Below, in pieces: positions 26,340 to 34,273 of a DNA stretch of 64,000 bases (position 1 is the stretch's first letter; each line of letters starts with the position of its first letter). A model generated the notes under the pieces. The model worked only from the letters and a program-made list of their open reading frames with translations. It was not told the DNA's origin and searched no databases. The position numbers were made by a program, and so were the translations under genes. The stretch covers positions 1 through 64,000 of the forward strand of contig NZ_JALBUF010000002.1 in assembly GCF_022606465.1 (NCBI RefSeq), in the 5' to 3' direction. Origin of the DNA: Sulfoacidibacillus ferrooxidans. GTDB taxonomy: Bacteria > Bacillota > Bacilli > Alicyclobacillales > SLC66.

Positions 26340-28055
26340 CTATCTTCCTGTTCCTAGCCACTGCGAAAGTTGACTGACATTAAAAGTATTGATAATACGA
26401 TCTGGGGTAAGTAAGCCTTTTCGTCCCATAGTAGCACCATAAATGGTTAGTCGCTCTAAATCATGTACACTATGAGCGTCGCTATCGATTGCAAATGTGC
26501 AGTGGCTGCTCATGGCTACACGTAGCCACTGTGGGTCTAGATCCAGACGACTAGGATTACAGTTTAATTCAAGTGCTATATGACTGTGTTCTGCCGCACT
26601 AAATACGCGATCAAAGTCAATGGTATAGCTGTCACGTAAGCCGATCATGCGTCCAGTTGGGTGTGCGATGACATCGACGTGTGGGGACTCAATCGCGTAA
26701 AGTAGACGTGCAGTAAGCTCCGCTTTGGATTGAGTCATCGCAGTGTGAATGGATGCGACAACAAAATCTAGTTGTTCAAGAATGACATCTGGGAAGTCAA
26801 GTGTTGCGTCTGCTAGTATGTCTACTTCTGTGCCGTGAAAAATTGTAATAGTAGGATATTTCTCGCGCAGTGCATAAATTTCTTCTTGTTGGCGCATGAG
26901 TCGATCGATAGAGAGTCCGTGTGCGATATCTAAAGATTGGGAGTGGTCAGTAATCGCCATACAGATATATCCTTTTTCAATACAACGCTCTATCATTGCT
27001 TCCATAGTATCTGCGCCATCACTGTATGTGGAATGCATATGCAGGTCAGCTTTAATTTGCTCTGCTTGCACGAGTTCAGCGAATACCGCATCTAGACATC
27101 CTTCTTCTCGAAGTTCTGGCAGGAGATAAGGATGTTGTAATGTTCGGTAGACTTCTTCTTCCGTCTGGATCGATGTATATGCAATAGGCGAAAGCGATCG
27201 ATCTTTTGCTTGTTTGTTCAGTCGTTGTGCATGTGCTTTATCTCCTGTAGTGAGGGTCCATGCTAGAGCAAACGTTTGTGGAGTGACAAGATAAAGAATG
27301 ATGGGAACCTCATGATCATCAAATTCGACCATTTTTTCTAGTGTCATTTGTATCATGGGAAAGTCTGGCCATTCATTCTTGTTGGTTGACTTGTGTGCGG
27401 GAGCATATCCAAGTTGACTCAATTGGACGATGATCGAAGAGCTTCCATCAAAGCTAGCCAATAGTTCGACTTTTGTAGAGATAGGGCACATGCGTCGTAC
27501 GGATCCTGTCAATTCTATCTTTGAAAGCTGTGGGATGGATTTGATGATCTGATCGATACTACGCTGTGCAATTCTTAGACTCACTGGCAGAGATAGAGCA
27601 GACTTACGTAATCTCAGCTTTTCAATAGCCTGTTGGAGATGAGGCAACTGCGTATCGGGTAGAACATGAGCAAAAGCGAGACTGCCCTTAGTCAATGCCT
27701 TTTCAAGCTCTTCTAGCGAACGGATGCCCAAAATCCGATAGAGTCTACCGGTTAATTTGGGGGTAAATCCAGGAAGCTCCATCAGTTCGAGTAATGACCA
27801 TGGCACAGAAATAGGTAGTGCAGTCATAGTTGCTTTGCGGCCTTGTGTAAGCAATAAGTGTATACTTGTAAGCACAGATTCTGAAAAAGAAAACTGCGTG
27901 CGCAATTGTTCTATGTCGAGCTTTGTATGTGTTGGTAACTTGCGAATCGCATCTGCGGCAGATCGATAATGCGCTACTTGTTCTTCCCCATCGCGCATCA
28001 GTGAATAAAGAGTGGAGATCGCGCGGAGGTTGCGCACAACGCCTCGTTTATCCAT
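26340..28055 (-). CDS. PolX-like protein with PHP domain; altered polymerase site
   Basis: PolX-type protein of 571 residues: N-terminal helical and helix-hairpin-helix region (ELPGFTPKLTGRLYRILGI), nucleotidyltransferase-like domain, and C-terminal PHP phosphoesterase domain. The PHP metal ligands look complete: ADLHMHSTYSDGAD, AITDHS, HGTEVDIL, VASIHT, VIAHPTG and AIDSDAHS. In contrast the palm segment reads TGSVRRMCPISTKVELLASF where active PolX has a DxD after the GSxRR motif, so the metal-binding aspartates appear replaced by Lys and Glu. It may keep nuclease activity in base-excision repair while lacking polymerase activity. Last gene of a minus-strand operon. Confidence 0.87.
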   Translation of the reverse strand: MDKRGVVRNLRAISTLYSLMRDGEEQVAHYRSAADAIRKLPTHTKLDIEQLRTQFSFSESVLTSIHLLLTQGRKATMTALPISVPWSLLELMELPGFTPKLTGRLYRILGIRSLEELEKALTKGSLAFAHVLPDTQLPHLQQAIEKLRLRKSALSLPVSLRIAQRSIDQIIKSIPQLSKIELTGSVRRMCPISTKVELLASFDGSSSIIVQLSQLGYAPAHKSTNKNEWPDFPMIQMTLEKMVEFDDHEVPIILYLVTPQTFALAWTLTTGDKAHAQRLNKQAKDRSLSPIAYTSIQTEEEVYRTLQHPYLLPELREEGCLDAVFAELVQAEQIKADLHMHSTYSDGADTMEAMIERCIEKGYICMAITDHSQSLDIAHGLSIDRLMRQQEEIYALREKYPTITIFHGTEVDILADATLDFPDVILEQLDFVVASIHTAMTQSKAELTARLLYAIESPHVDVIAHPTGRMIGLRDSYTIDFDRVFSAAEHSHIALELNCNPSRLDLDPQWLRVAMSSHCTFAIDSDAHSVHDLERLTIYGATMGRKGLLTPDRIINTFNVSQLSQWLGTGR

Positions 28056-28065
28056 CGTACATCCC

Positions 28066-28800
28066 CTAACTTTCTAATCGCTGTTTAGCAATAGTGGCAA
28101 TGGGTCGATAAATGATCATGACCAAAGCCACGTAAGTAACAACTATAAGCGTTGTTTTTTCATTTGTGAGAACAAGTAATAGTCCAGTTAAAAAGTATTG
28201 TTCGCCAATAGTAAATCCACGAAATGGAATATATGAACGAAACGTGCGTAAAGACTGATACGTACGGCCTTGTGTAGCGGTTGTGACAGGACGATCTTGT
28301 GATTGCGCCACTACGTTGTTGTTGGCCTTCATGTCACCAATTTTTCCTCGTTGTTGGTCATAATATTCAAGCATAAATAACACAAATAACTCAGCTAACG
28401 CATATTCCCACACAGAGGTACCTGTGTGAAAGCGAGCATAGCCATAGGCGAGAGATAAAGCAAGAACATATTCCTTGATACGATCTGCTGTTTGATCAAG
28501 CCATGCGCCGTAAGAAGAAAATTGCTGTTTAAAGCGTGCCAATTGGCCATCTGCACAATCGAAGATGAAGGATATTTGGTGAACGAGAACACCAAGAAGA
28601 ATCATCTCACGCGTTCCCAAACTAAATAGCCAAGCTGAAAATAATAACAGAAAAAAAGATGCCAAAGTGACTTGGTTGGGTGTAATAGGTGTCTTTCTTA
28701 TCATATATACAAAACGCAGTGAAAAAAAATAATAAAAGTAGTTGGTCCATATATCAGCTGGTCGTTTAGCACAGGCATTTATGGCTTTAAAATCAGACAT
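28066..28800 (-). CDS. CDP-alcohol phosphatidyltransferase family protein
   Basis: Membrane enzyme of 244 residues with about five or six hydrophobic segments. It has the full family signature D-x2-DG-x2-AR-x8-G-x3-D-x3-D, seen from DCADGQLARF through GAWLDQTAD, which binds a metal and the CDP group. It should transfer a phospho-alcohol from a CDP-alcohol to another alcohol. The nucleotidyltransferase gene just upstream probably makes the CDP-linked donor. Not an obvious PgsA or PssA by context; the product is unknown. Confidence 0.85.
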   Translation of the reverse strand: MSDFKAINACAKRPADIWTNYFYYFFSLRFVYMIRKTPITPNQVTLASFFLLLFSAWLFSLGTREMILLGVLVHQISFIFDCADGQLARFKQQFSSYGAWLDQTADRIKEYVLALSLAYGYARFHTGTSVWEYALAELFVLFMLEYYDQQRGKIGDMKANNNVVAQSQDRPVTTATQGRTYQSLRTFRSYIPFRGFTIGEQYFLTGLLLVLTNEKTTLIVVTYVALVMIIYRPIATIAKQRLES

Positions 28801-28815
28801 GAATCGTAACTCCTT

Positions 28816-29553
28816 CTATTCGCCGAAATGCTTAATCACATAGGATACTGCGTAATCATAGTCTTCTTTAAAATCGACTTCCACACAGGGAATACCTGTG
28901 ATGTCAACGGGAGTTAAGGTATCTGTGCGCGTCAGTTCGTCTAGTGCATATTCGAAAAACTTGCGTTCATTACCTGGGATGGCCAAACGAGCGACCGTCT
29001 CTCGGAAGGAATGAACAAATGATCCAGAGAATTTCGCCACACCGATAAATTCACCTAAGCAAATGTTCGGATCCATCTCTTTGCCAATCTCGATAATGCT
29101 GTTTTGTGATACTCGAACTTTCACTTCTTCTTCGCGGCATTGTTTGCAATCAATGGCAAGGAAAGCGCCATTTTCATATGGATCTAAGCGTGTGACGATC
29201 TCTTTATGGAAAACAACGTCTGCATTTAAATAGTAGAAGTCACGCTCAGGAACTTGTGCAAATGCCATCGCTAAGGAAAAGAGCGTGTTAGTTGTCGCAT
29301 AATCTTCATTGACCACATAGGTCACACGCAGTTGTGGCCACTTTTCTTGCAATTGTGCCCGCACGAGTTCTTGTTTATAGCCTACGACAATAACAATGTC
29401 TTCAATTCCAATAGAAGTAAGTGCATAGAGCTGCCAATCTAAAATGGTGCGGTCACCCATGGGAAGTAGACATTTAGGTGTCTCATCTGTTAGTGGGCGC
29501 AAGCGACTAGAAAGACCAGCTGCAAGAATGATGGCTGTTGCATGGGTTGTCAT
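28816..29553 (-). CDS. Nucleotidyltransferase (cytidylyltransferase-like)
   Basis: NTP-transferase of 245 residues. The N-terminal AIILAAGLSSRLRPLTDETP and PKCLLPMGDRTILDWQLYAL form the nucleotide-binding loop, and YYLNADVVFHKEIV supplies the catalytic aspartate. Length and the KFFEYALDEL/VDITGIPCVEVDFKEDYDYA end recall phosphocholine or inositol-phosphate cytidylyltransferases (LicC/IPCT-like) rather than long glucose-1-phosphate enzymes. Its ATG overlaps the stop of the glycosyltransferase gene by four bases, and the CDP-alcohol transferase follows 15 bases later. Confidence 0.83.
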   Translation of the reverse strand: MTTHATAIILAAGLSSRLRPLTDETPKCLLPMGDRTILDWQLYALTSIGIEDIVIVVGYKQELVRAQLQEKWPQLRVTYVVNEDYATTNTLFSLAMAFAQVPERDFYYLNADVVFHKEIVTRLDPYENGAFLAIDCKQCREEEVKVRVSQNSIIEIGKEMDPNICLGEFIGVAKFSGSFVHSFRETVARLAIPGNERKFFEYALDELTRTDTLTPVDITGIPCVEVDFKEDYDYAVSYVIKHFGE

Positions 29554-30701
29554 TTCGTGATCTCCTTCAATAAATCATTGGTTTTTGCAATACGATGAGA
29601 CCAAGCATTGTCTTTGGCAAACTTTTCCCGGATCGTATGATCAATGCGCCCCGAACCAGCTACAATGTTATCGATATGTTGTGCAAATTCCTCTGCATTT
29701 TTACCAATGTGAACTGCTTCTTGCATCCCAAGTAATTCTCGCATTGGAGTGGCGATGACTTCAATTCCAGCAGCTAAATATTCATATACTTTCACTGGAT
29801 TAACACTCTCAGTTAAGTCATTGAGTTTAAAAGGTGCAAGTCCTACGTCAAATGCTTGGACATATTGAGGTAACTCCACATACGGTTTTGGCCCTAGGAC
29901 TTTGACGTTTGGGAGGCGAGAAAGTGCACTGATATCAGTTAACACAGGACCGATTAAGACAAGTGTATAGTTTTTTCGAAGGGAAGCAAGCTCTGTGAGT
30001 AACTGGATGTCAATCCAATCAGCAATACCACCTACAAACCCGATAATCACTTGGGCGCCAATGGATTGCTTCCATTTGGATGCTTTTTCGATGCTATCCT
30101 TTGTTTTAGCAAAGTGATCGATGTGTACGCCGTTTGGCACAAGGATAGGTGTCGCACCAAAGCGCTCTAGTTGTTCTGCTAATTTATGTGATGTTGCAAA
30201 AACTACATCTGATTGTTGTACAAGTCTTTGTTCCATGTTTCGTACGTAAGACTTAGAGATTAAGCCTGTAAACGAGGCATGATCGTCGACACAATCATAG
30301 AGTACCCGCTTTTTCCCAGTTAACAATGGGAGGAGATCGGTGGCAGTTGGTAATAATGAATAAAGTATATAGGTATCAATGTGTAAACGTAATAACTCAG
30401 CATTGATTGCACGCGCAATTCTATGTTGATTCCAAATATTTGAAAGTGGGGTCATTGAGCCAAAAGGTGCAATAATGGGTGGCTCTAACACATGAATATG
30501 TGGCTCTACAGTATGGCTCTGCCACTGTGTCTTCCATTTATGTAGCAATGTCTTATCTTTAAGCGGAGAAAGCCAAGTGATCGGCGCATTGACATATAAA
30601 ATATTCCATCCGAGTTGTGCTAGTCCGCGCAGCATATGGTGTGGACGATGATTAATGCCTTGCCAGTCAGTAGATCCGATGCAAATAATCCATGGTTCCA
30701 A
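29550..30701 (-). CDS. Glycosyltransferase, TuaH-like
   Basis: GT-B-fold glycosyltransferase of about 383 residues. The N-terminal ICIGSTDWQGINHRPHHMLR and GWNILYVNAPI, and the DCVDDHASF segment, resemble the teichuronic-acid TuaH type. The C-terminal half has VIIGFVGGIADWID and VKVYEYLAAGIEVIATPMRE, the donor-binding region with its conserved Glu. The frame extends to an ATG at 30761 without a ribosome site; TTG at 30701 follows ggaagggg and begins the conserved fold. Probably builds an envelope glycan or glycolipid; substrate unknown. Confidence 0.82.
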   Translation of the reverse strand: MEPWIICIGSTDWQGINHRPHHMLRGLAQLGWNILYVNAPITWLSPLKDKTLLHKWKTQWQSHTVEPHIHVLEPPIIAPFGSMTPLSNIWNQHRIARAINAELLRLHIDTYILYSLLPTATDLLPLLTGKKRVLYDCVDDHASFTGLISKSYVRNMEQRLVQQSDVVFATSHKLAEQLERFGATPILVPNGVHIDHFAKTKDSIEKASKWKQSIGAQVIIGFVGGIADWIDIQLLTELASLRKNYTLVLIGPVLTDISALSRLPNVKVLGPKPYVELPQYVQAFDVGLAPFKLNDLTESVNPVKVYEYLAAGIEVIATPMRELLGMQEAVHIGKNAEEFAQHIDNIVAGSGRIDHTIREKFAKDNAWSHRIAKTNDLLKEITK

Positions 30702-30777
30702 GAGTATTGAGAACCCCTTCCACTTTGTGCTATAGAAATGCCCATTTTTTAAGTAAAGCATATAAAAATGAGTACTG

Positions 30778-31026
30778 TCAATCTTTCTGTGATTTGTGTG
30801 TGCTATTGGTTGACGATGAATTGATGGTCTTTGTAATTACATAAGTTGAGCGCGGTGTCCAGCAGTTAAATTTCCAATTGGGGTGCGTTTCATAGCCGAG
30901 TCGTGAGCATATGAATTGAACGCCTGTATGCGTTTTAACTGGTTGGATATGTTGACATGTCGCGCAAAAGTGAATATCACGACCCAATTCGTCTAGGTCC
31001 TTAGATGATGGGGAGCGATCGTACAC
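30778..31026 (-). CDS. Small Cys-rich protein, putative zinc-binding
   Basis: Hydrophilic protein of 82 residues with four cysteines spaced as CxxC (FCATCQH), then FICSRLG and KFNCWTP, separated by 14 residues, which suggests a zinc ribbon. The C-terminal 20 residues are rich in Ser, Thr and Asn and look disordered. On the minus strand aggagg lies eight bases before GTG 31026, which supports a true gene. It heads the operon running towards polX and diverges from the pur operon. I do not recognise the family; function unknown. Confidence 0.7.
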   Translation of the reverse strand: MYDRSPSSKDLDELGRDIHFCATCQHIQPVKTHTGVQFICSRLGYETHPNWKFNCWTPRSTYVITKTINSSSTNSTHKSQKD

Positions 31027-31083
31027 GTTCAATTCCTCCTATATTGGTTTGGAAATTGCCTGTGACTGGTCAAAACAACCTTA

Positions 31084-31127
31084 AAATGCGAACAATAAAA
31101 TAGATTTTATGTGTAACGTTCGTATTT
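31084..31127 (+). promoter_or_regulatory. Candidate PurR operator (two inverted PurBoxes)
   Basis: AAATGCGAACAAT (31084-31096) matches the Bacillus PurBox AWWWCCGAACWWT at 12 of 13 positions; the inverse of 31115-31127, AAATACGAACGTT, matches at 11 of 13. The boxes face each other with 18 bases between, close to the known 16-17 spacing, and end just before the -35 of the pur promoter. Confidence 0.75.
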
Positions 31128-31130
31128 TCA

Positions 31131-31159
31131 TTGACCCTCGTCGACGAAGTTGGTAGACT
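31131..31159 (+). promoter_or_regulatory. pur operon promoter
   Basis: TTGACC (31131-31136) and TAGACT (31154-31159) have a 17-base spacer. The predicted start near 31166 leaves a leader of about 70 bases before purB. No purine riboswitch core is visible in the leader. Confidence 0.7.
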
Positions 31160-31236
31160 GAGGGTGCAACCACTTGATCTAAAGCATAACACGAACTTAG
31201 CCCGCTCGTCTGTGGGCAGGAACGAGGGATTTACAC

Positions 31237-32535
31237 ATGATAGAACGTTATTCGCTGCCTGAAATGGCTGCGATTTGGACTTTGGAGAATCGTTATCAGG
31301 CATGGCTTGAAGTTGAAATTGCCGCATGTGAGGCGTGGGCAGAACTGGGCGTCATTCCAGTTGAAGATGCAGCAAAAATCCGCGCTCACGCTAAGGTAGA
31401 TGTAGAGCGTGCATTAGAGATTGAAAAAGAAACACGTCATGATGTCGTTGCATTTACACGTGCTGTATCAGAGACACTTGGAGCAGAGCGCAAATGGGTG
31501 CACTTCGGACTCACTAGCACAGATGTCGTTGATACCGCGCTAGGTGTGCAATTGAAACAGGCCAACGCATTGATTGTACAAAAACTTAAAGAGTTTACGA
31601 ATACGTTGCGTTCGCAAGCACTGCGCTATCGCGATACAGTGATGATGGGACGAACACATGGCGTTCACGCAGAACCCACAACTTTTGGTTTGAAATTGGC
31701 GTTGTATTATGCGGAGATGGTGCGCAATCTAGATCGCTTTGCCCATGCTAGTGACAACGTACAGTATGGAAAGCTTTCTGGCGCAGTAGGAACGTATGCC
31801 AACATTGATCCACGAGTAGAAGAGATGGTTTGTGACCGTTTAGGATTGAAGGCAGCACCTATTTCCACCCAAACACTGCAGCGTGATCGACATGCGGAGT
31901 ACATGGCGACACTGGCACTGATTGGCACCTCACTCGATAAGATTGCCACAGAGATCCGCGCGCTACAAAAAACAGAAATTCGTGAAGTAGAAGAACCTTT
32001 CTATGCTGGACAAAAAGGTTCTTCAGCTATGCCACATAAGCGCAACCCTGTGACATGTGAACAGATCTCAGGATTATCTCGAGTTCTGCGTGGCAATATG
32101 GTTGCTGCATATGAAGATGTAGTGTTATGGCATGAAAGGGATATCTCACATTCATCAGTAGAACGAGTTATTTTACCTGATAGCACCATTTTGTTGCACT
32201 ATCTCTTGCATAAAATGACGAATATCGTCGCCAATTTGACTGTATTCCCTGAAAACATGAAACGCAATATGAATCGCACCTTTGGCTTGATTTATTCTCA
32301 ACGTGTATTGCTTGCACTTGTAGAACATGGGGTGGCACGGGAAGAAGCGTATGACGCGGTGCAAGCTAAGGCGATGCAAGCGTGGGAAGAACAACGTCCA
32401 TTTCGCGAGCTAATTGAGGAATCTCCACTTGTGCAGCAGCATCTAACCAATAACGATCTAGATGGCTGTTTTGATTACGCCTTTCATTTACAACATGTTG
32501 AGATGATTTTTAAACGATTAGGGATTGAAGCATAG
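31237..32535 (+). CDS. purB: Adenylosuccinate lyase
   Basis: Splits SAICAR to AICAR and fumarate, and adenylosuccinate to AMP and fumarate. The 432-residue length is normal for the Bacillus type. The superfamily signature is [13 protein letters not shown] near residue 260; other conserved parts are [24 protein letters not shown] and [14 protein letters not shown] with the catalytic His. ATG 31237 follows acgaggg. It is the first gene of the pur operon here; Bacillus operons usually start with purE and purK, which are absent upstream. Confidence 0.97.
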   Translation: MIERYSLPEMAAIWTLENRYQAWLEVEIAACEAWAELGVIPVEDAAKIRAHAKVDVERALEIEKETRHDVVAFTRAVSETLGAERKWVHFGLTSTDVVDTALGVQLKQANALIVQKLKEFTNTLRSQALRYRDTVMMGRTHGVHAEPTTFGLKLALYYAEMVRNLDRFAHASDNVQYGKLSGAVGTYANIDPRVEEMVCDRLGLKAAPISTQTLQRDRHAEYMATLALIGTSLDKIATEIRALQKTEIREVEEPFYAGQKGSSAMPHKRNPVTCEQISGLSRVLRGNMVAAYEDVVLWHERDISHSSVERVILPDSTILLHYLLHKMTNIVANLTVFPENMKRNMNRTFGLIYSQRVLLALVEHGVAREEAYDAVQAKAMQAWEEQRPFRELIEESPLVQQHLTNNDLDGCFDYAFHLQHVEMIFKRLGIEA

Positions 32536-32565
32536 TTCCAGGATGATGTCATGGAGGGGATTGTC

Positions 32566-33276
32566 ATGCAAAAGGGTCAAATGGTATACGAAGGGAAAGC
32601 AAAACGCGTATATGAATGTGAACGGGATGACGCGTACATTGTGGAATTCAAAGACGATGCTACAGCCTTTAACGGACAAAAGAAAGGCTCGATCACAAAA
32701 AAAGGTGTTTATAATAACGCAATTAGCACTGTTTTTTTTGATTGGTTGAAGCAAGAAGGGATTGTCACACATTATATCGACACGCTCTCAGAACGCGAGA
32801 TGCTGGTGAAGCGGGTACGCATTATTCCCGTTGAAGTCGTTACGCGCAATGTTGCAGCAGGTACCCTTGCTTCGCGCCTTGGGTTAATTGAGGGCGAAAA
32901 ACTGAAGCAGACGGTAGTAGAATTTTATTTAAAAAATGATGAACTCGGAGATCCGCTGATCAATCATTCACATGCAGTGGCGCTCGAATTGGCTACTCGC
33001 GAGGAACTTGACCACTTAGAACGGACAGCACTGATGATTAATGACATTTTGTATGAACGGCTTCATACAAAAGGAGTGCTTTTAGTCGACTTTAAATTGG
33101 AATTTGGTGTAACAGCAGAAGGTGAGATTGTTCTTGCAGATGAGATCTCTCCTGATACTTGCCGCTTTTGGGATGAGCAAACGAATGAGAAATTGGACAA
33201 GGACCGCTTTCGAAGAGATTTGGGTCGCGTAGAAGAAGCCTATCAGGAGATATTACATCGAATCCAAAACAAATAG
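32566..33276 (+). CDS. purC: SAICAR synthetase
   Basis: Joins CAIR and aspartate with ATP to form SAICAR; 236 residues, the usual monofunctional size. Motifs are YEGKAKRVYE at the N-terminus, FNGQKKGSITKKG, VEVVTRNVAAGTLASRLG, LINHSHAVALELATREEL and VLADEISPDTCRFWD. GGAGGGG at 32553-32559 selects ATG 32566; the frame begins at 32551. It follows purB by 30 bases in the operon. Confidence 0.97.
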   Translation: MQKGQMVYEGKAKRVYECERDDAYIVEFKDDATAFNGQKKGSITKKGVYNNAISTVFFDWLKQEGIVTHYIDTLSEREMLVKRVRIIPVEVVTRNVAAGTLASRLGLIEGEKLKQTVVEFYLKNDELGDPLINHSHAVALELATREELDHLERTALMINDILYERLHTKGVLLVDFKLEFGVTAEGEIVLADEISPDTCRFWDEQTNEKLDKDRFRRDLGRVEEAYQEILHRIQNK

Positions 33277-33326
33277 CTACGCACAAGAGTATGGTGGATA
33301 CTTATTACTTTTGAGGAGGAGAAGCA

Positions 33327-33584
33327 GTGAACTTCTTGGCCAAAATTTATGTAACGCTTAAAGCAAGTGTGCTAGATCCACAAGGAACGACAGTTACACA
33401 TGCATTACATGCGCAGAATTTCCTATCCGTGAGTGATGTTCGCGTTGGGAAGTATATGGAGGTCACATTGTCTGCACAGTCTAAAGAGGAAGCAGCTACG
33501 CTTGTGCGCGACATGTGCGATCAACTTCTTACGAATCCTGTTATAGAGACCTATACGTTTGAATTGACAGAGGCGCAATCATGA
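33327..33584 (+). CDS. purS: FGAM synthase subunit PurS
   Basis: Small 85-residue subunit of the three-part phosphoribosylformylglycinamidine synthase found in Bacillus, which bridges PurL and PurQ. The sequence [18 protein letters not shown] begins the protein and [12 protein letters not shown] is the conserved core; the end [11 protein letters not shown] is also typical. GTG 33327 follows gaggaggag. Its stop overlaps the start of purQ by four bases. Confidence 0.96.
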   Translation: MNFLAKIYVTLKASVLDPQGTTVTHALHAQNFLSVSDVRVGKYMEVTLSAQSKEEAATLVRDMCDQLLTNPVIETYTFELTEAQS

Positions 33585-34273
33585 AGTGCGCAGTGATTCA
33601 ATTTCCAGGGAGTAATTGTGATCTTGATGCGGTGAAGGCAATTTCGCAAACGGTATCGCAACCAGTCGAGCTTATCTGGCATACGGCAACCAATCTTGCT
33701 GCCTATGATTTGATTGTTGTACCGGGTGGCTTTTCATACGGGGATTATCTGCGAGCAGGTGCGATTGCAAGGTTTGCACCTGTGATGAGAGAGGTCGAGA
33801 AGGCTGCACAAGAAGGAAGATATGTTCTTGGAATTTGCAATGGATTTCAAATTTTAACGGAAGCAAAATTGTTGCCAGGTGCATTGCGACGAAATGAATC
33901 GTTGCAATTTCGCTGTGAAATGGCCCAATTGGTAGTGGAAAATAACCGCACAGCGTTTACTGATCACTATGCTGTTGGTGAACAGATTGCGATCCCGATT
34001 GCACATGGTGAAGGCAATTATTACGCAGATGAGCGCACTCTACACCAATTACAGGAGAATGGCCAAATCGTGTTTCGTTATGCAAAAGAGCATAATCCCA
34101 ATGGTTCTGTGGACGACATTGCAGGGATCGTCAATGAACGCGGCAATGTGCTTGGTATGATGCCACATCCAGAGCGAGCTGTTCACTCTTTACTTGGCAG
34201 TGAAGATGGCGTTCGATTATTTTCTTCGATATTACACGTTTGGGGGGAAACACATGCGTCCATCCGGTCCTAG
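33581..34273 (+). CDS. purQ: FGAM synthase, glutaminase subunit PurQ
   Basis: Class I glutamine amidotransferase of 230 residues that supplies ammonia to PurL. It shows [17 protein letters not shown] at the start, [18 protein letters not shown], the nucleophile cysteine in [13 protein letters not shown], and the His/Glu pair in [15 protein letters not shown] overlap with purS and a 20-base overlap with purL suggest translational coupling. Confidence 0.97.
   Translation: MKCAVIQFPGSNCDLDAVKAISQTVSQPVELIWHTATNLAAYDLIVVPGGFSYGDYLRAGAIARFAPVMREVEKAAQEGRYVLGICNGFQILTEAKLLPGALRRNESLQFRCEMAQLVVENNRTAFTDHYAVGEQIAIPIAHGEGNYYADERTLHQLQENGQIVFRYAKEHNPNGSVDDIAGIVNERGNVLGMMPHPERAVHSLLGSEDGVRLFSSILHVWGETHASIRS

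Noticed and set aside
31160-31236. Purine riboswitch in the leader of purB
   Set aside because: The conserved three-way junction core sequences were not found; the PurBoxes give a sufficient explanation.
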